64,000 nucleotides of DNA, taken from positions 264,400,077 to 264,464,076 of the forward strand of contig CP136061.1 of the NCBI GenBank assembly GCA_032622095.1, read 5' to 3'. Source of the stretch: Siphonodentalium dalli. Its lineage: Eukaryota; Mollusca; Scaphopoda; Gadilida; Siphonodentaliidae. The translations under genes and the position numbers were made by a program. Below, one piece after another: positions 1 to 11,774 of the stretch. The notes below the pieces were generated by a model. That model ran no database searches, was not told the DNA's origin, and saw only the letters and a list, made by a program, of their open reading frames with translations. The stretch's first letter is position 1, and each line of letters begins with the position of its first letter.

Positions 1-976
1 AATACCAAACTAGTAATAAAATAAAGTTCACATAAACAATGCTTAGTCGTGAACCATATATGTAGAATGTTTGTCCAATGTGGTCGCCAAAATGGACAAA
101 ATCGAATGAAATTTACAATTTGCGGAAAATTGAATAGCTGGTCATACAAGAACGAACGTGCCCTCGAATTATACAATGAAGAATGGTTTCAGAGTATAAG
201 GGGAGCTGTTAATAATAGTATGTTAAAATTATCTCTAATTTATCTCACGAGAGAGCAACCGAAAGCCAGGTTTCATACAACGTTTAAATGTGGACCTTTT
301 GGGCGCCAAGAATGTGACATTTTCTAGAAGAAATATACATGTATGTAATGAAAACAGTCTCACGAATGTGACCGATAATCATAGGAAAGTATGAGAGTTA
401 TTTACATGGTACTAGGTACAATGTGTAGATCGTATTGTCCGTGTCCTAAAATAGTTGTCCTAGTTTCATCGCCGCGATTGCATTGTTTTCTGTCCTTGTC
501 ACTCTATTCGCCCCTATAGTCTTTCACACAATCTGGTATATATCGGATGCAAGATTAATGCGTCCTGGTGTCGCCGATGAGGGATATTGTAGAAAAACGT
601 ACTTCACAAGGTCGAAAAATGGGCATTTATTACAATTTCTGTATAAAAGTTTGATCAAGGCGGACTGTAGCGGAATTTCCAAGCCACACTCGTATGGGCG
701 ATAGCCCCTATGGATTATTGGATTGACTTCGTCGTGAAAATCGTCCAGCGCCCGTCAAATTGTATTGAGTCAATTTACTTCAAAAGCTGTAATTTTGTTA
801 TTGAAAAAGTGGAAACATGGTTTTTTTTACTACAAAAGCTGGCATTTTTACTTCAAAAGCGGAAACCTTACTTTACTACAAATCTGGCGATTTTATTACA
901 AAAGTGACGAGGTACATCAAAAGCTGGCGATTTTTACTTCACAAGTGGAGACCTACTTCAAAAGTGGTCAGTTACT
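1..976. other. no recognisable gene; short degenerate repeats
   Basis: I see no gene here. From about 765 to 990 a degenerate short repeat recurs in which CTTCAAAAGC or TACAAAAGTG alternates with TGGCGATTTT-like words, roughly every 20-25 bases. Small ORFs across it open in several frames, as expected of a simple repeat. Confidence 0.6.
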
Positions 977-1415
977 TCAAAAGCTGGCGTAACAACCTAT
1001 GGGAATTATCTTGTGTGCAGTCAAATGTCCTGACAAGGTGATTAGTTTTGGACAGCTATCACATTTATACGGGCGATCACCTGTGGATTTGTTTATGCGT
1101 CGCCAGGCCACTTGATTTAGTGAATGCTTTTGGGAATTCACCCCACTGAGAATGTCGGCCACCAGTGTGAATTATCTTATGTTTCGTCAAGTGGCTTGAT
1201 TGAGTGAATGCTTTATCGCATATACATGTATCGCACTGATACTGTCGATCTCCAGTGTGAACCCTCTTGTGTGCAGTCAAATTTCCCGACGTGGTGAATG
1301 ATTTTGGACATATATCACATTTATACGGGCGGCCACCAGTGTGAATTATCTTATGCTTCGACAGGTTGTTCGATTTAGTGAATGCTTTTGTGCAAATATC
1401 GCACTGATACGGTCG
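977..1415 (-). pseudogene. decaying downstream fingers of ZNF-1
   Basis: Downstream of the ZNF-1 stop the same frame continues with recognisable C2H2 fingers (PYQCDICTKAF, PYKCDICPKSF, then QYQCDTC with a small insertion). Further on come fingers whose zinc ligands are lost (RHSQWGEFPKAF) and frame changes. This is the eroded 3' tail of the array, not a separate gene. The stop sits exactly where the linker Asp of HTGD would be, so the array was truncated from within. Confidence 0.75.
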
Positions 1416-3101
1416 CTAACCAGTGTGAATTGTCTTATGCTTCGTCATGTGGCTTGACTCAATGAATGATTTTTCACAAATATCACATTTATACGGGCGA
1501 TCGCCAGTGTGGATTCTCTTATGCCTCGTCAGGTGGCTTGATGTAATGAATGCTTTCTCGCATATATCACACTGATACGGTCGATCGTCGAAGTGAATTA
1601 TCTTATGCTTCATCAGGTGGCTTGATGTAGTGAATGCTTTCTCGCATATATCGCACTGATACGGTCGATCACCAGTGTGGATTCTCATATGTGTCGACAG
1701 ATTACTTGATTGAGTGAATGATTTCTCGCAGATATCGCACTGATACGGTCGGTCACCAGTGTGGATTCTCTTATGCTTCATCAGGTGGCTTGATGTAGTG
1801 AATGCTTTCTCGCATATATCGCACTGATACGGTCGGTCACCAGTGTGGATTCTCTTATGTGTCGACAGGTGGCTTGATGTAGTGAATGCTTTCTCGCATA
1901 TATCGCACTGATACGGTCGGTCACCAGTGTGGATTCTCTTATGTGTCGACAGATCACTTGATTGGGTGAATGATTTATCGCATATATCGCACTGATACGG
2001 TCGGTCACCGGTGTGAATTAGCTTGTGTCTCGTCAGGTGGCTTGATGTAGTGAATGCTTTCTCGCATATATCACATTTATACGGTCGATCACCAGTGTGG
2101 ATTATCTTGGGTCTCGTCAGGTGGCTCGATGTAGTGAATGCTTTCTCGCATATATCACATTTATACGGTCGATCACCAGTGTGAATTCTCTTATGTTTCG
2201 TCAGGTTGCTTGCTTGGGTGAATGATTTCTCGCATATATCGCACTGATACGGTCGGTCACCGTTGTCAATTATCTTATGCCTCGTCAGGCTGCTTGATTC
2301 AGTGAATGTTTTCTCGCAAATATCGCACGGATACGGTCGGTCACCAGTGTGAATCCTCTTGTGTTTCGTCAGGTTGCTTGCTTGAGTGAATGATTTCTCG
2401 CATTTATCGCACTGATACGGTCGGTCACCGGTGTGAATTATCTTATGCCTCGTCAGGCTGCTTGATTCAGTGAATGCTTTCTCGCATATATCGCACTGAT
2501 ACGGTCGACCGCCTGTGTGAATCTTCTTGTGTGCAGTCAAATTTCCTGACTGGGTGAATGATTTTTCACATATATCACATTTATGAGGGCGGTCGTCGAA
2601 GTGAATAAACTTATGCCCAGCCAGGTGGCTTGACGTAGTGAATGCTTTCTCGCAAATATCGCACTGATGCGGTCGGTCACCAGTGTGAATTATCTTATGC
2701 CTCGTCAGGTGGCTTGTTTCAGTGAATGATTTATCGCATATATCGCATTGATACGGTCGGTCACCAGTGTGAATTATCTTATGCCTCGCCAGGTGGGTTG
2801 ATGTAATGAATGCTTTCTTGCATATATCGCACTGATAGGGTCGATCGCCAGTGTGAATTCTCTTGTGCATGGTCAAATTTCCTGACTGAGTGAATGATTT
2901 TTGACAAATATCACATTCATACGGGCGATTACTTGAGTGGATTATCTTATGGTTCGTCAAGTCCCTTGATTGACTAAATTCCTTCTCGCATATATCGCAC
3001 TGATACCGTAGATCTCCAGAATGAATCAATTGGTGCTTAATTAAATCGCCCGAAACAGTGAAAGATTTATCACATCGATGTGCACCGTCGCCGGAATACA
3101 T
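1416..3101 (-). CDS. poly-C2H2 zinc-finger protein (ZNF-1), about 20 fingers
   Basis: The 561-residue ORF is almost entirely C2H2 zinc fingers joined by TGDRPY linkers. The finger consensus is C-x2-C-x3-F-x5-L-x2-H-x3-H. Two finger types dominate: one with FTTSSHL and one with FTQSSNL or FTQASNL helices. The first finger lacks its first Cys pair. One finger has the final His replaced by Asp (HKIID) and one has Pro for the first His (TRPKIIH), so at least three cannot bind zinc normally. C2H2 arrays of this kind are usually nuclear sequence-specific DNA-binding proteins. No KRAB, BTB, SCAN or other effector domain is visible, and the start at 3101 may be an internal Met of an exon whose upstream exons lie elsewhere. 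The ORF stops at a TAG in the linker while finger-like sequence continues beyond, so the gene may be truncated or a recent pseudogene. Confidence 0.85.
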   Translation of the reverse strand: MYSGDGAHRCDKSFTVSGDLIKHQLIHSGDLRYQCDICEKEFSQSRDLTNHKIIHSSNRPYECDICQKSFTQSGNLTMHKRIHTGDRPYQCDICKKAFITSTHLARHKIIHTGDRPYQCDICDKSFTETSHLTRHKIIHTGDRPHQCDICEKAFTTSSHLAGHKFIHFDDRPHKCDICEKSFTQSGNLTAHKKIHTGGRPYQCDICEKAFTESSSLTRHKIIHTGDRPYQCDKCEKSFTQASNLTKHKRIHTGDRPYPCDICEKTFTESSSLTRHKIIDNGDRPYQCDICEKSFTQASNLTKHKRIHTGDRPYKCDICEKAFTTSSHLTRPKIIHTGDRPYKCDICEKAFTTSSHLTRHKLIHTGDRPYQCDICDKSFTQSSDLSTHKRIHTGDRPYQCDICEKAFTTSSHLSTHKRIHTGDRPYQCDICEKAFTTSSHLMKHKRIHTGDRPYQCDICEKSFTQSSNLSTHMRIHTGDRPYQCDICEKAFTTSSHLMKHKIIHFDDRPYQCDICEKAFITSSHLTRHKRIHTGDRPYKCDICEKSFIESSHMTKHKTIHTG

Positions 3102-3360
3102 TATCTTATTTACGGCGTTAGACCTCTTTCAGATAACGTATTCACATATATTACACTGATGCCGGATTGATAACAGAATGACAAGAGAAAATGCACAGTT
3201 ATATTTAATGCGAGGGTGATTTGATGCTGCTTTAAAGTATCTTAAAACTAAAAAAATAAATTGGTCACAGATAAGTAACCTCACAGTTCTGGTCTGCCAG
3301 ATATGAGCACATTATTTAACGTTTATCAATATCACAGTGTGTGGAATTCAGTGGTGTAAA
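3102..3360 (-). other. ZNF-1 5' flank, shared with ZNF-2
   Basis: About 3210-3345 matches 55625-55765. Shared words include AAGTAT(C/T)TTAAAACTAAAA, GGTCACAGATAAGT, GGTCTGCC(A/G)GATA and ACATTATT(T/G)AACGTTT. The two zinc-finger loci therefore share 5' flank as well as coding sequence and arose by a duplication larger than the finger array. Confidence 0.75.
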
Positions 3361-6135
3361 TATCTTCTGAAGCCACATACTTCAATGCTAACATTTGTTA
3401 ATGCGTATCAAATGCCAAATTAAAAATGTTCAAACTGCTTTCGGATTATGTAAGCTTGACATCATTCTTTGGAAACGTTCCCAGATACAAAAAACTAAAA
3501 TTGTAATCCACTGCTGGCAACAGCCAATTACCAATCGATGTCATGAAACTCAACCCCATCTAAAGTTACCACTAGTGCAGCCCTTTTAATTCAGATTGAT
3601 TGGCTTCGGCAATCTGCTACGGCAACCCTTTACCGTGGCCCAGTTTGCTTCAGCAAATGGCTTCGGCATTGCCGATTGCCGTAGCCAATTATGAAGGCTG
3701 ACTAGTGTGACACCCCAGTTTAACCGCGTTTCATTTAATGTTAACCACAGTTATAAGATGCAGTTAAACTGTATTCCACAACTGGCTGATTGTGCGGTTA
3801 AAACATATCATTCGCGATTAAACTGGTATCTGTTTCAGCGGAACAACCATGCACATGGTATACTACAGGTATGTACTAGTATTGTTGTGTCGTGTTTTAG
3901 TTGCCATGACTGTTTGTACATTTTTGGCGGTGTTACGACACTCTCAAAATGGCTAATGTGTGTGGGATGTTGCCGTCGGTGGCCAAAAACATATTGGTAT
4001 TCTTTACATACGGTGGGGGAAAACAAACAAATCAAAACACATTCTTCCCAATGGAGAACTCTTAATACATATGGAATTAATAGATTTTATATATATTTAT
4101 TTGCCTGTAAATATTGGGGAGCGTAACTACTAGCTCCCCAATATAATTATATACATATGATTATGATAACATTTGACAAATTCTCAATTATATTGATGTT
4201 TTATAGTTATTTTAATTATCAAGAGTCAAGATAGTATCAAGATTCAAAATATGAGAATACAATAGAAGAAAATTCGAAAAGTATGACATGTACATGTATA
4301 CCACTCAACTGATCTATTAAATTTTTGGCTAAACACGCCAAACCGAAGGTCGGCCAAAAATAAGAGAAGAGAAGTGTTAATTGTATACATCAGATCTAAA
4401 ATTACAGCCCCTCCATGGTTATTTATAAACAAGGGTGAGTATCGGTTAGCTCGTGTAGTTATTATAGCAAGACCAATATAGATATAGACTAAATTCTTCT
4501 GATAGTATTAGAAATAATACCATTTCGCCGTAAATATGTACTCGGTGTGACAAAGATACATACATCGAATACATGTATGTGTTATATGTATTGATATACA
4601 ATAGGTAAATTCTGAAACAGTTATGTTGCAAACGTTAACATTGTATTACTTGGTTACTCATGAAATAATTGTCGGGTACTGTACGCCATTTTCAATAAAT
4701 TTCTGGTGATAACAATGGTACAGTATCCCTTTAAACACAGTGGGCTAAATTCCGCTATGTATTAACAATTTCCAAATTCTCTATTATATACAATATTTAC
4801 ACACTAATAATTGTAGACTCGAAATGACAGAATTAAAGGTGTGAACAGCTCAGAATAGACCCCCAAGTCTCATCACAAGGAATATATGGCCCAGGGTGAC
4901 TAAACAAGGAAAGCAAACCCACCTCTGTGGGTAAGTCATCCCCGATCACACAAGTATTGTCATACCGAACTACAATAGCTCCCAATTGAACTACTGGGTA
5001 ATAACTGAACAGAAACTGAATGAGTATTATACGGAATAATAAATGCAGCAAACTCTACAAATGAGGGTAAATCAATTTCATTGGATAACTAACATTGTGT
5101 AAAATGGAAACATCATTGCGGTGGGTACAACATCCAACATTTAAACCAGCATATTTTACATCCGCAAATGTGTACACACATGATGTATGAACGCAATAAT
5201 TATGTCATCAACACAATGATTTATGTTCAACTAATTTATGCTATATATTTACAGTGACGACTTTATATAACTTTGCCCGTATGCTAGTATTGATCTCTGC
5301 AATTGATTGATCTAAAAATTCAACAAATTATTCCCGACGGAGATGAGCAATTTATTCCAACTATCATTATCGTAATACTAATGCCTTCTCATATGATAAC
5401 TATACTAAACTATTCGAATAACCTTTTGAATATGTTCTCGTTTAATACTTGAAAATCAAATTGTCAACAACACGGCGACGCCGTGTACGAACGTAACACA
5501 AGCTCCAGGTTAAATGTTGAATTATGTATTTCGCAAAGGACTTTCGAATTGTGGATGTGAATTAGACCTGGACCTGTGTCCGATAACATGTACCCGTATA
5601 TATATGAAATAGTTAACATTAAATGTCCAATTGTTATTCAGAATAAGTTTCTATGATAAGATAAATTAACATCCAATTGGATTATTTTGATATATAGGGT
5701 TGTCAAATGTTATATTGCTAAAAATGCTATACACTGTCAAATAACGGTGTTAAAGTTGTCAATATATAAACCTGTGAGTGTGACACGCCATTCAAAACGT
5801 GACTAGCTGAACACTTTTAAGACATACGAGTTTTTTGGTTAATACCTATAGGCGGTCAATACTCTACCTGACAATGGAATATCAAACTTGTCACATGTAT
5901 ATACAAACATATGTAAAAGGAGTCGAATTAGCATGTCTCAATTATGGTTACAGATTACATCGAATAATTTCTGTCAAAACTATTTCATTATAGAGATAGC
6001 GTCAAGTTTTTGCGAAATGACACGGAAATTAGTTGAATAGCGTCATTGGAGGTATGTAATTTGGTGAGATAATCACATAAGAGCTTCACGCGGATTGGTT
6101 AACGGCTTGCACAAAGGAGCTCTTAGTTATTCATG
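3361..6135. other. intergenic, no gene recognised
   Basis: AT-rich sequence with only short, unrelated ORFs. At 3597-3690 there is an imperfect inverted repeat built on GGCTTCGGCAATC and its complement. I see no conserved domain, splice-flanked exon or RNA gene. Confidence 0.5.
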
Positions 6136-6412
6136 ACGCTCATAAATGACAGACAGACACAATAGAGCTTTACGCAGATTGGTCGGCAGTTGGCACGCCA
6201 GAGCCCCAGAGCGCCCAGGGTGGGAATTGACACAATGGAGTCTGTCACGACAAACTACGCCCATACGTGAACGCTCATAAAGGACAGACTGACACAATAG
6301 AGCTTTAAGCGGATTAGTCGGCAGTTGGCACGCCAGAGCCCCAGAGCGCCCAGGGTGGGAATTGACACAATGGAGTCTGTCAAGGCAAACTACGCCCATA
6401 CGTGAACGCTCA
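6136..6412. repeat. tandem duplication, two 135-bp units
   Basis: ACGCTCATAA recurs at 6136 and 6271 and the next ACGCTCA is at 6406, so the period is exactly 135 bp. The two units are nearly identical, differing at a few sites such as TACGCAGATTGG versus TAAGCGGATTAG. Because 135 is divisible by three, a minus-strand ORF runs through both units; it is a by-product of the duplication. Confidence 0.85.
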
Positions 6413-7149
6413 GATTTCCATAGGCGACACGCGCCGTTTGAAATTACTGGGGTCTTATAATAAATGCATAATAATAATTCAAAGAAATACAAACAAATTT
6501 ATTTCACTTAACTATTTAAACATTAAGACATTATACACAATAAATTTCAAAATAATTATTGTCTTATTGGTTTGGGGAAAACACCACTCGCGGACGCCGT
6601 TGTCTCTTTTCTCTTTGAATCGGCGTTTCTTCTCGCACAATGTCGTGTTCTGAAACGCTCAGGGTAATGAAGATCCTATTCAACTTTCAACAAATCCATT
6701 ATATGTTGCCGTATACTCTGATGGATCTTATGGCGTCATCAGCAATCGAGGACAAAGCTTCAAGTGCACAACATGTGACAGAAAGTGTACCACATGCCAA
6801 CATGTAAAATTATATTTCCTACCATACTTGTTCCGTCTTGGAACTATATATGTGAGCGCTGAATGGTCATGTTGTCACTAATGAGATTTGCGCGGTGTGG
6901 TGACATAATTACACATATAATGGGTAGCGCGGATTAGCAACAATGTATCACATTTTCGCTTAAAAACTAAGCTCTATTGTGTAATGTGTTTCCCAATGCG
7001 CGCAACGTTCATTTGTGTCAGAGCGACCCCATCGTGTTGACGTGCGCCCGCAAGTGAAAGCATATCACATTTCTCTTCATGTCCAGAGGCGGTCGTAATT
7101 AAAGACAGTCGCGCTCATTTAGTAAAATCCCTATAGCAATTTGAGCGTC

Positions 7150-7500
7150 CCATATAAAAATGTACCTGGGTAAATCTTGGTGTTTACCTAGGTATACCCC
7201 TGATGAACCCCGGTACATGTAGGTTTTACCCTGGTTCCACCCAGGTCACACCCAGGTTACACCCAGGTAAATCAGGGCTTTATAAAGATTTACCCTGGTG
7301 TTTTCTATATATGTTAGGTTAAACCCCAGTTTACCCGGGTTTTTACAGATATAATTTAGAAAAACGCTGTCACACCCCGACACCCGGGTATTTAGACCCA
7401 GGTTATCCGGAGTATTTACACCCAGGTATTTACACCAGGTTTTCGCCCAGGTATTTACTACAGTGTTCACCCGGATATATACACCTGTGGTATTTTGTTA
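7150..7500. repeat. ACCCAGGT-type minisatellite
   Basis: Dense degenerate repeats of ACCCAGGTATTTAC and related words. The left edge carries CATATAAAAATGTACCTGGG, which reappears in inverted form near 22890 at the edge of the palindromic minisatellite. The two arrays therefore belong to the same repeat family. Confidence 0.7.
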
Positions 7501-7504
7501 AACT

Positions 7505-9535
7505 GTATAATCTGCACTTGAAGTTACCGTATTAACCCGTTCTATATTACAGCATCATTGGCGTGTAGTTACCTTATTAACCATTCTATATTAAAGCATT
7601 AATTGACAGGTAGTTACCTTATTAACCCTTTCTATATTAAAACATCATTGGCGTGTAGTTACCATGTTAACCCTTTCAATATTAAAGCACCATTGACGGA
7701 TAGTTGCCTTATTAACCCTGTATATACTAAAGAACCATTGTCGTGTAGTTACCTTATTAACCCTTCCTATACATTGACGTGTAGTTACTTTATTAACCCT
7801 TTCTATACTAAGTATCATTGGCATATAGTTACCTTATTAACCCTTTCTATATTAAAGCATTAATTGACAGGTAGTTACCTTAAACAACCCGTTATATACT
7901 AAGTATCATAGGTGAGTAGTTACATTATTAACCATGTCTATACTAAAGCGCCATTGATGGGTAGTTACCTTATTAACCATTTTTGTATCAAAGCATCGTT
8001 GACGTGCAGTACCATATTATAACCCTTTCTATATTAAAGCATCATTGACGGATAGTTACCATATTAACCCTTTCTATATTAAAGCACCATTGGCGTGTAA
8101 TTACCTTATTAACCCTGTCTATATTGAAGCAATAATTGACTGGTAGGCCCTAGTTACCTTATTAACCCTTTCTATAATAAGTGTCATTGTGATTAGTTAC
8201 ATTATTAACCCTTTCTACAATAAAGCATCATTGACATGAAGTTACCTTATTAACCATTTCTGTATTCAAGAATTATTGACGTGTAGTTACCTTATTAACC
8301 TTTTCTATATTAAGACATCATTTACGTGTAGTTACCATGTTAACCCTTTCTATATTAAAGTATCATTGACGGGTAGTTGCCTTATTAACCATGTATATAC
8401 CTAAGTATCAGTGTCGTGTAGTTACCTTATTAACACGTTCTATACTAAGTATCATTGACGTGTAGTTACCTTATTAACCCTTTCTATATAAAAGCGCCAT
8501 TGATGGGTAGTTACCTTATTAACCATTTTTGTATTGAAGCATCATTGGCGTGTAATTACCTTATTAACCCGTTCTATATTGAAGCAATAATTGACAGGTA
8601 GGCCCTAGTTACCTTATTAACCCTTTCTATAATAAGTGTCATTGGTGATTAGTTACATTATTAACCCTTTCTACAATAAAGCACCATTGACATGAAGTTA
8701 CCCTTAACCATTTCTGTATTAAAAAATTATTGACGTGTAGTTACCTTATAAACCCTTTCTATATTGAGACATCATTTACGTGTAGTTCCATGTTAACCCT
8801 TTCTATATTAAAGTATCATTGACGGGTAGTTGCCTTGTTAACCCTGTATATACCTACTAGTAAGTATCAGTGTCGTGTAGTTACCTTATTAACCCTTTCT
8901 ATACTAAGTATCATTGGCGGTTAGTTACCTTATTAACCCGTTATATACTAAGTATCATTGACGTGTAGTTACCTTATTAACCCTTTCTACATAAAAGCAC
9001 CATTGATGGGTAGTTACATTATTAACCATTTTTTGTATTGAAGCATCATTGGCGTGTAGTTACCTTATTAACCCTTTCTATATTAAAGCATCATTGACAT
9101 GTAGTTATCATATTAGCCAGTTCTATATTAAAGCATCATTGACGGTAGTTGTCATATTAACCCTTTCTATATTAAAGCACTATTGGCGTGTAATTACCAT
9201 ATTAACCCTTTCTATATTAAAACATCATTGTCGTGTAGTTACCCTATTAGCTCTTTCTATATTAAAGCATCATTGACGTGTAGAACTTTATCTTATTAAC
9301 CCTTTCTTTATTAAAGAATTATTGACATGTTACCTTATTAACCCTTTCTATATTAAAGCATCATTGACAAGAAGTTAACTTATTAACCTTTCTATACTAA
9401 GTATCATTGCCGTGTAGTTAGTTACCTTATTAACCCTTTCTATATTAAGACGTCGGTCATTGACAGGTAGTTTACCTTATTAACCCTTTCTGTATTCAAG
9501 CATCATTGGCGAGTAGTTACCTTATTACTTGAAGT
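7505..9535. repeat. 45-bp satellite array with ~455-bp higher-order period
   Basis: A unit of about 45 bp containing GTAGTTACCTTATTAACCC, then TTTCTATATTAAAG, then CATCATTGACGT, repeats about 45 times over 2 kb. A variant with GGTAGGCCCTAG occurs at about 8142 and 8597, each followed by the same unusual neighbours. This shows a higher-order repeat of about 455 bp, or ten units. ORFs such as 7603-7863 and 9049-9276 are repeat translations, because 45 is a multiple of three. Confidence 0.9.
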
Positions 9536-11062
9536 TTATTATGACAGTATGACAATACACTACCCCGGACAAATGAAGCAATATCACACCTAGCTATAAC
9601 TAGTGAACATTAAACTGACAAACAGACAATTTTCAGGGCCATTACCGGTATTTAATATTAAAGGGATACAAACTAAAGATATTTCTAATTATCAGTAAGA
9701 ATTATTCTCTAAGTGATACTTATTATATCAAATAAATGATTGCGTATACTATAGTAGACCATATACCAACAGGAAAATATAAGTGAATACAATTATTGTG
9801 TTTCAAAATTCGTTTCGTTTCGTTTCTGCAGCCAGATTACAATCTTAACTTTTAGTTTATACCGTTCTTCATTTTACCGCCGATAATTCCTTGTGGTGTT
9901 TTGAGTTAATATTGTCGCGAATCAACGCGGATTGACAGAAGGAAATGGTGTATTGGCTACAAACGGATAAACTGTGGACTTATATATAAGATTCGCCTAT
10001 TTTTTCCGGATGGATGTTCGTAAATATCGAAAAAGACTGAATTTCAGGTGACAAAAAATATTTCAATTCCCGGAACAGTAAGAATTCAGCTACGATAACG
10101 AAACGGATCAACTATAGTACTAATTGAACAGTACCTCAGCTACCTGGCCATCTGCCCATAACCAGAATATTGTCTCGCTAGGACAATACACAAAATTGAA
10201 TTTGCGGTACCGTACACGCATGATTCAGTGCCAGTGGCCTGCTCATGAACCTGTCCAGAAGATGAAGAATTGAGAAGTTTGATCCACGATAGTAAGGCCT
10301 AAGGGGTCTGTACATGTAGTAAGTACTGATAGTGATAAGCCTGCCTACTTTTGCTGTTTTACTGGTCTTAACTGAGTACTGTGTCAATGTGATATTGTTA
10401 ATTCAGTTCCACTCTAATGTATTTTAACTGGTAATGATGCATCACTATTAAAGGCACCAGTAATCCTAGGTCAATATGACCGCTTTCGCCGATTGCTGCT
10501 TCTTATCCAGTAGAAGGATACGCACTACGTTCATGACTGAACTACGGTAATCCCTAAATACCAGGAGCACGCGGCGTAGAAACTTGGTACAACAGTTGTT
10601 ACACATGTACATGTACACGACAAAGAAAATTATCAACAAGTGAGCGTCATCATCAAAATTGCAACTTAAAACATGGCAAAGATAAATTGGTAATCCCTAC
10701 ATACCAGGAGGACAAGGCATTGAAACTTGGGACAACAGTACTGTTGTTACACGGCAAAGAAAATTAAAACACACTGCAGATGAATGTTTATACATGTACT
10801 GTGCAGTCGAGATCACCTGGACTACAAATATTTAAGGATTATACTATTTGATGAGTAGATGCGTGACTGATAAAAGAATTAGAGACTCCATATTTACTCG
10901 GAAGATAACAATATACGATGCCATACAGTTGTTCCATGGCACCTCAACCTTTGGTGGAAACCGTAAAACTAATGAAAATGATGAAAGCCAGACTCAACAT
11001 CAAGACTACATGTGCATGCACAAGTGACGGTTCAATGATTTTGACTCCATCAGGTGATATTT
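9536..11062. other. intergenic; one ~140-bp duplicated segment
   Basis: No gene recognised. About 10549-10640 (TAATCCCTAAATACCAGGAG) is repeated at 10690-10770 (TAATCCCTACATACCAGGAG) with the shared tail GACAAAGAAAATT or GGCAAAGAAAATT. The segment at 10470-10550 (ATGACCGCTTTCGCCGATTG) has a relative near 40480-40560. Confidence 0.5.
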
Positions 11063-11435
11063 AAGCGACACCAATTTTTAAGTCTGGTTTACGATAATGT
11101 ACGGAGAAAAAAAGTAGATTCAGGAGGGAAAAAAATAAAAAAGATTATCATTTATATCGACAAGTAAATCGTGGAATTTTACATAAATTTTACAAAAATT
11201 GTGAAAAAATGTTTTTGAATGAAATTCTGTTCAAACCAAACAAGACACATCTTGTCATGAAATACATGAAAATATGGATCTGTAAATGATCATAAGCAGA
11301 ACCGGATGCGACAGCACATGAAAATCAGTATGCGTGTAAAATATTTTGGGACAAAAAAAGTTAAAAAATTTTCATGAAATGGAAAAAAAGTTGTAGGAGG
11401 TGTTCGTAAACCAGACTTAAAAATTGGTGTCGCCT
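11063..11435. mobile_element. MITE, family GGCGACACC (copy 1)
   Basis: The ends are inverted copies of one sequence: AGCGACACCAATTTTTAAGT followed by CTGGTTTACGA on the left, and its complement ending ATTGGTGTCGCCT on the right. The same termini bound 19926-20263. The interior is A/T-rich and non-coding. The target duplication is unclear, so the superfamily is not assigned. Confidence 0.8.
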
Positions 11436-11642
11436 TACGCTCATGTTAACACAGGTTCACATATTCTCAAATAATTGTCTCCCTCAACCATACTAGTATT
11501 TATATTTGATAGAACCTCAGTGAGACCATGTTGAAAATTACCATCAATGCAGTTCCAGTGTTGACGCAACACGATCATGTTACTTCAAACCAGTTGCAAT
11601 GTTCCTTAGCATGGTAATTCGTGAAAATAAATGTCAATGCAA

Positions 11643-11774
11643 CTTACTCTCAGGCTCCAAATAAAAGTGCAGGCCAAAATAATAGTGCATGGGGTGAAAT
11701 TCCATTGAAAGTTAATAAAAGTACAGACCCAAATTATAGTGCAGGGGTAACTCTGAGCAAAACATCAACTGTGG
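11643..11774. mobile_element. left part of an interrupted CTCCAAATAA MITE
   Basis: ACTCTCAGGCTCCAAATAAA and the next ~130 bases match the complement of 39530-39659. They include the words AAGTGCAGGCC, AAAAGTACAGACCCAAAT and CTCTGAGCAAAACATCAACTG. The match breaks at a TTAA where the foldback element 11775-14392 begins and resumes after it, so this is one older MITE split in two. Confidence 0.8.

Noticed and set aside
6127-6492. 121-residue minus-strand ORF with two identical blocks
   Set aside because: It results from a 135-bp tandem duplication and has no recognised domain.
7603-9276. ORFs in the 45-bp satellite
   Set aside because: 45 is divisible by three, so open frames arise from the repeat. 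There is no conserved protein signal.
7505-9535. Possible CRISPR array
   Set aside because: Repeats are contiguous and degenerate with no unique spacers, and the sequence is animal-like.
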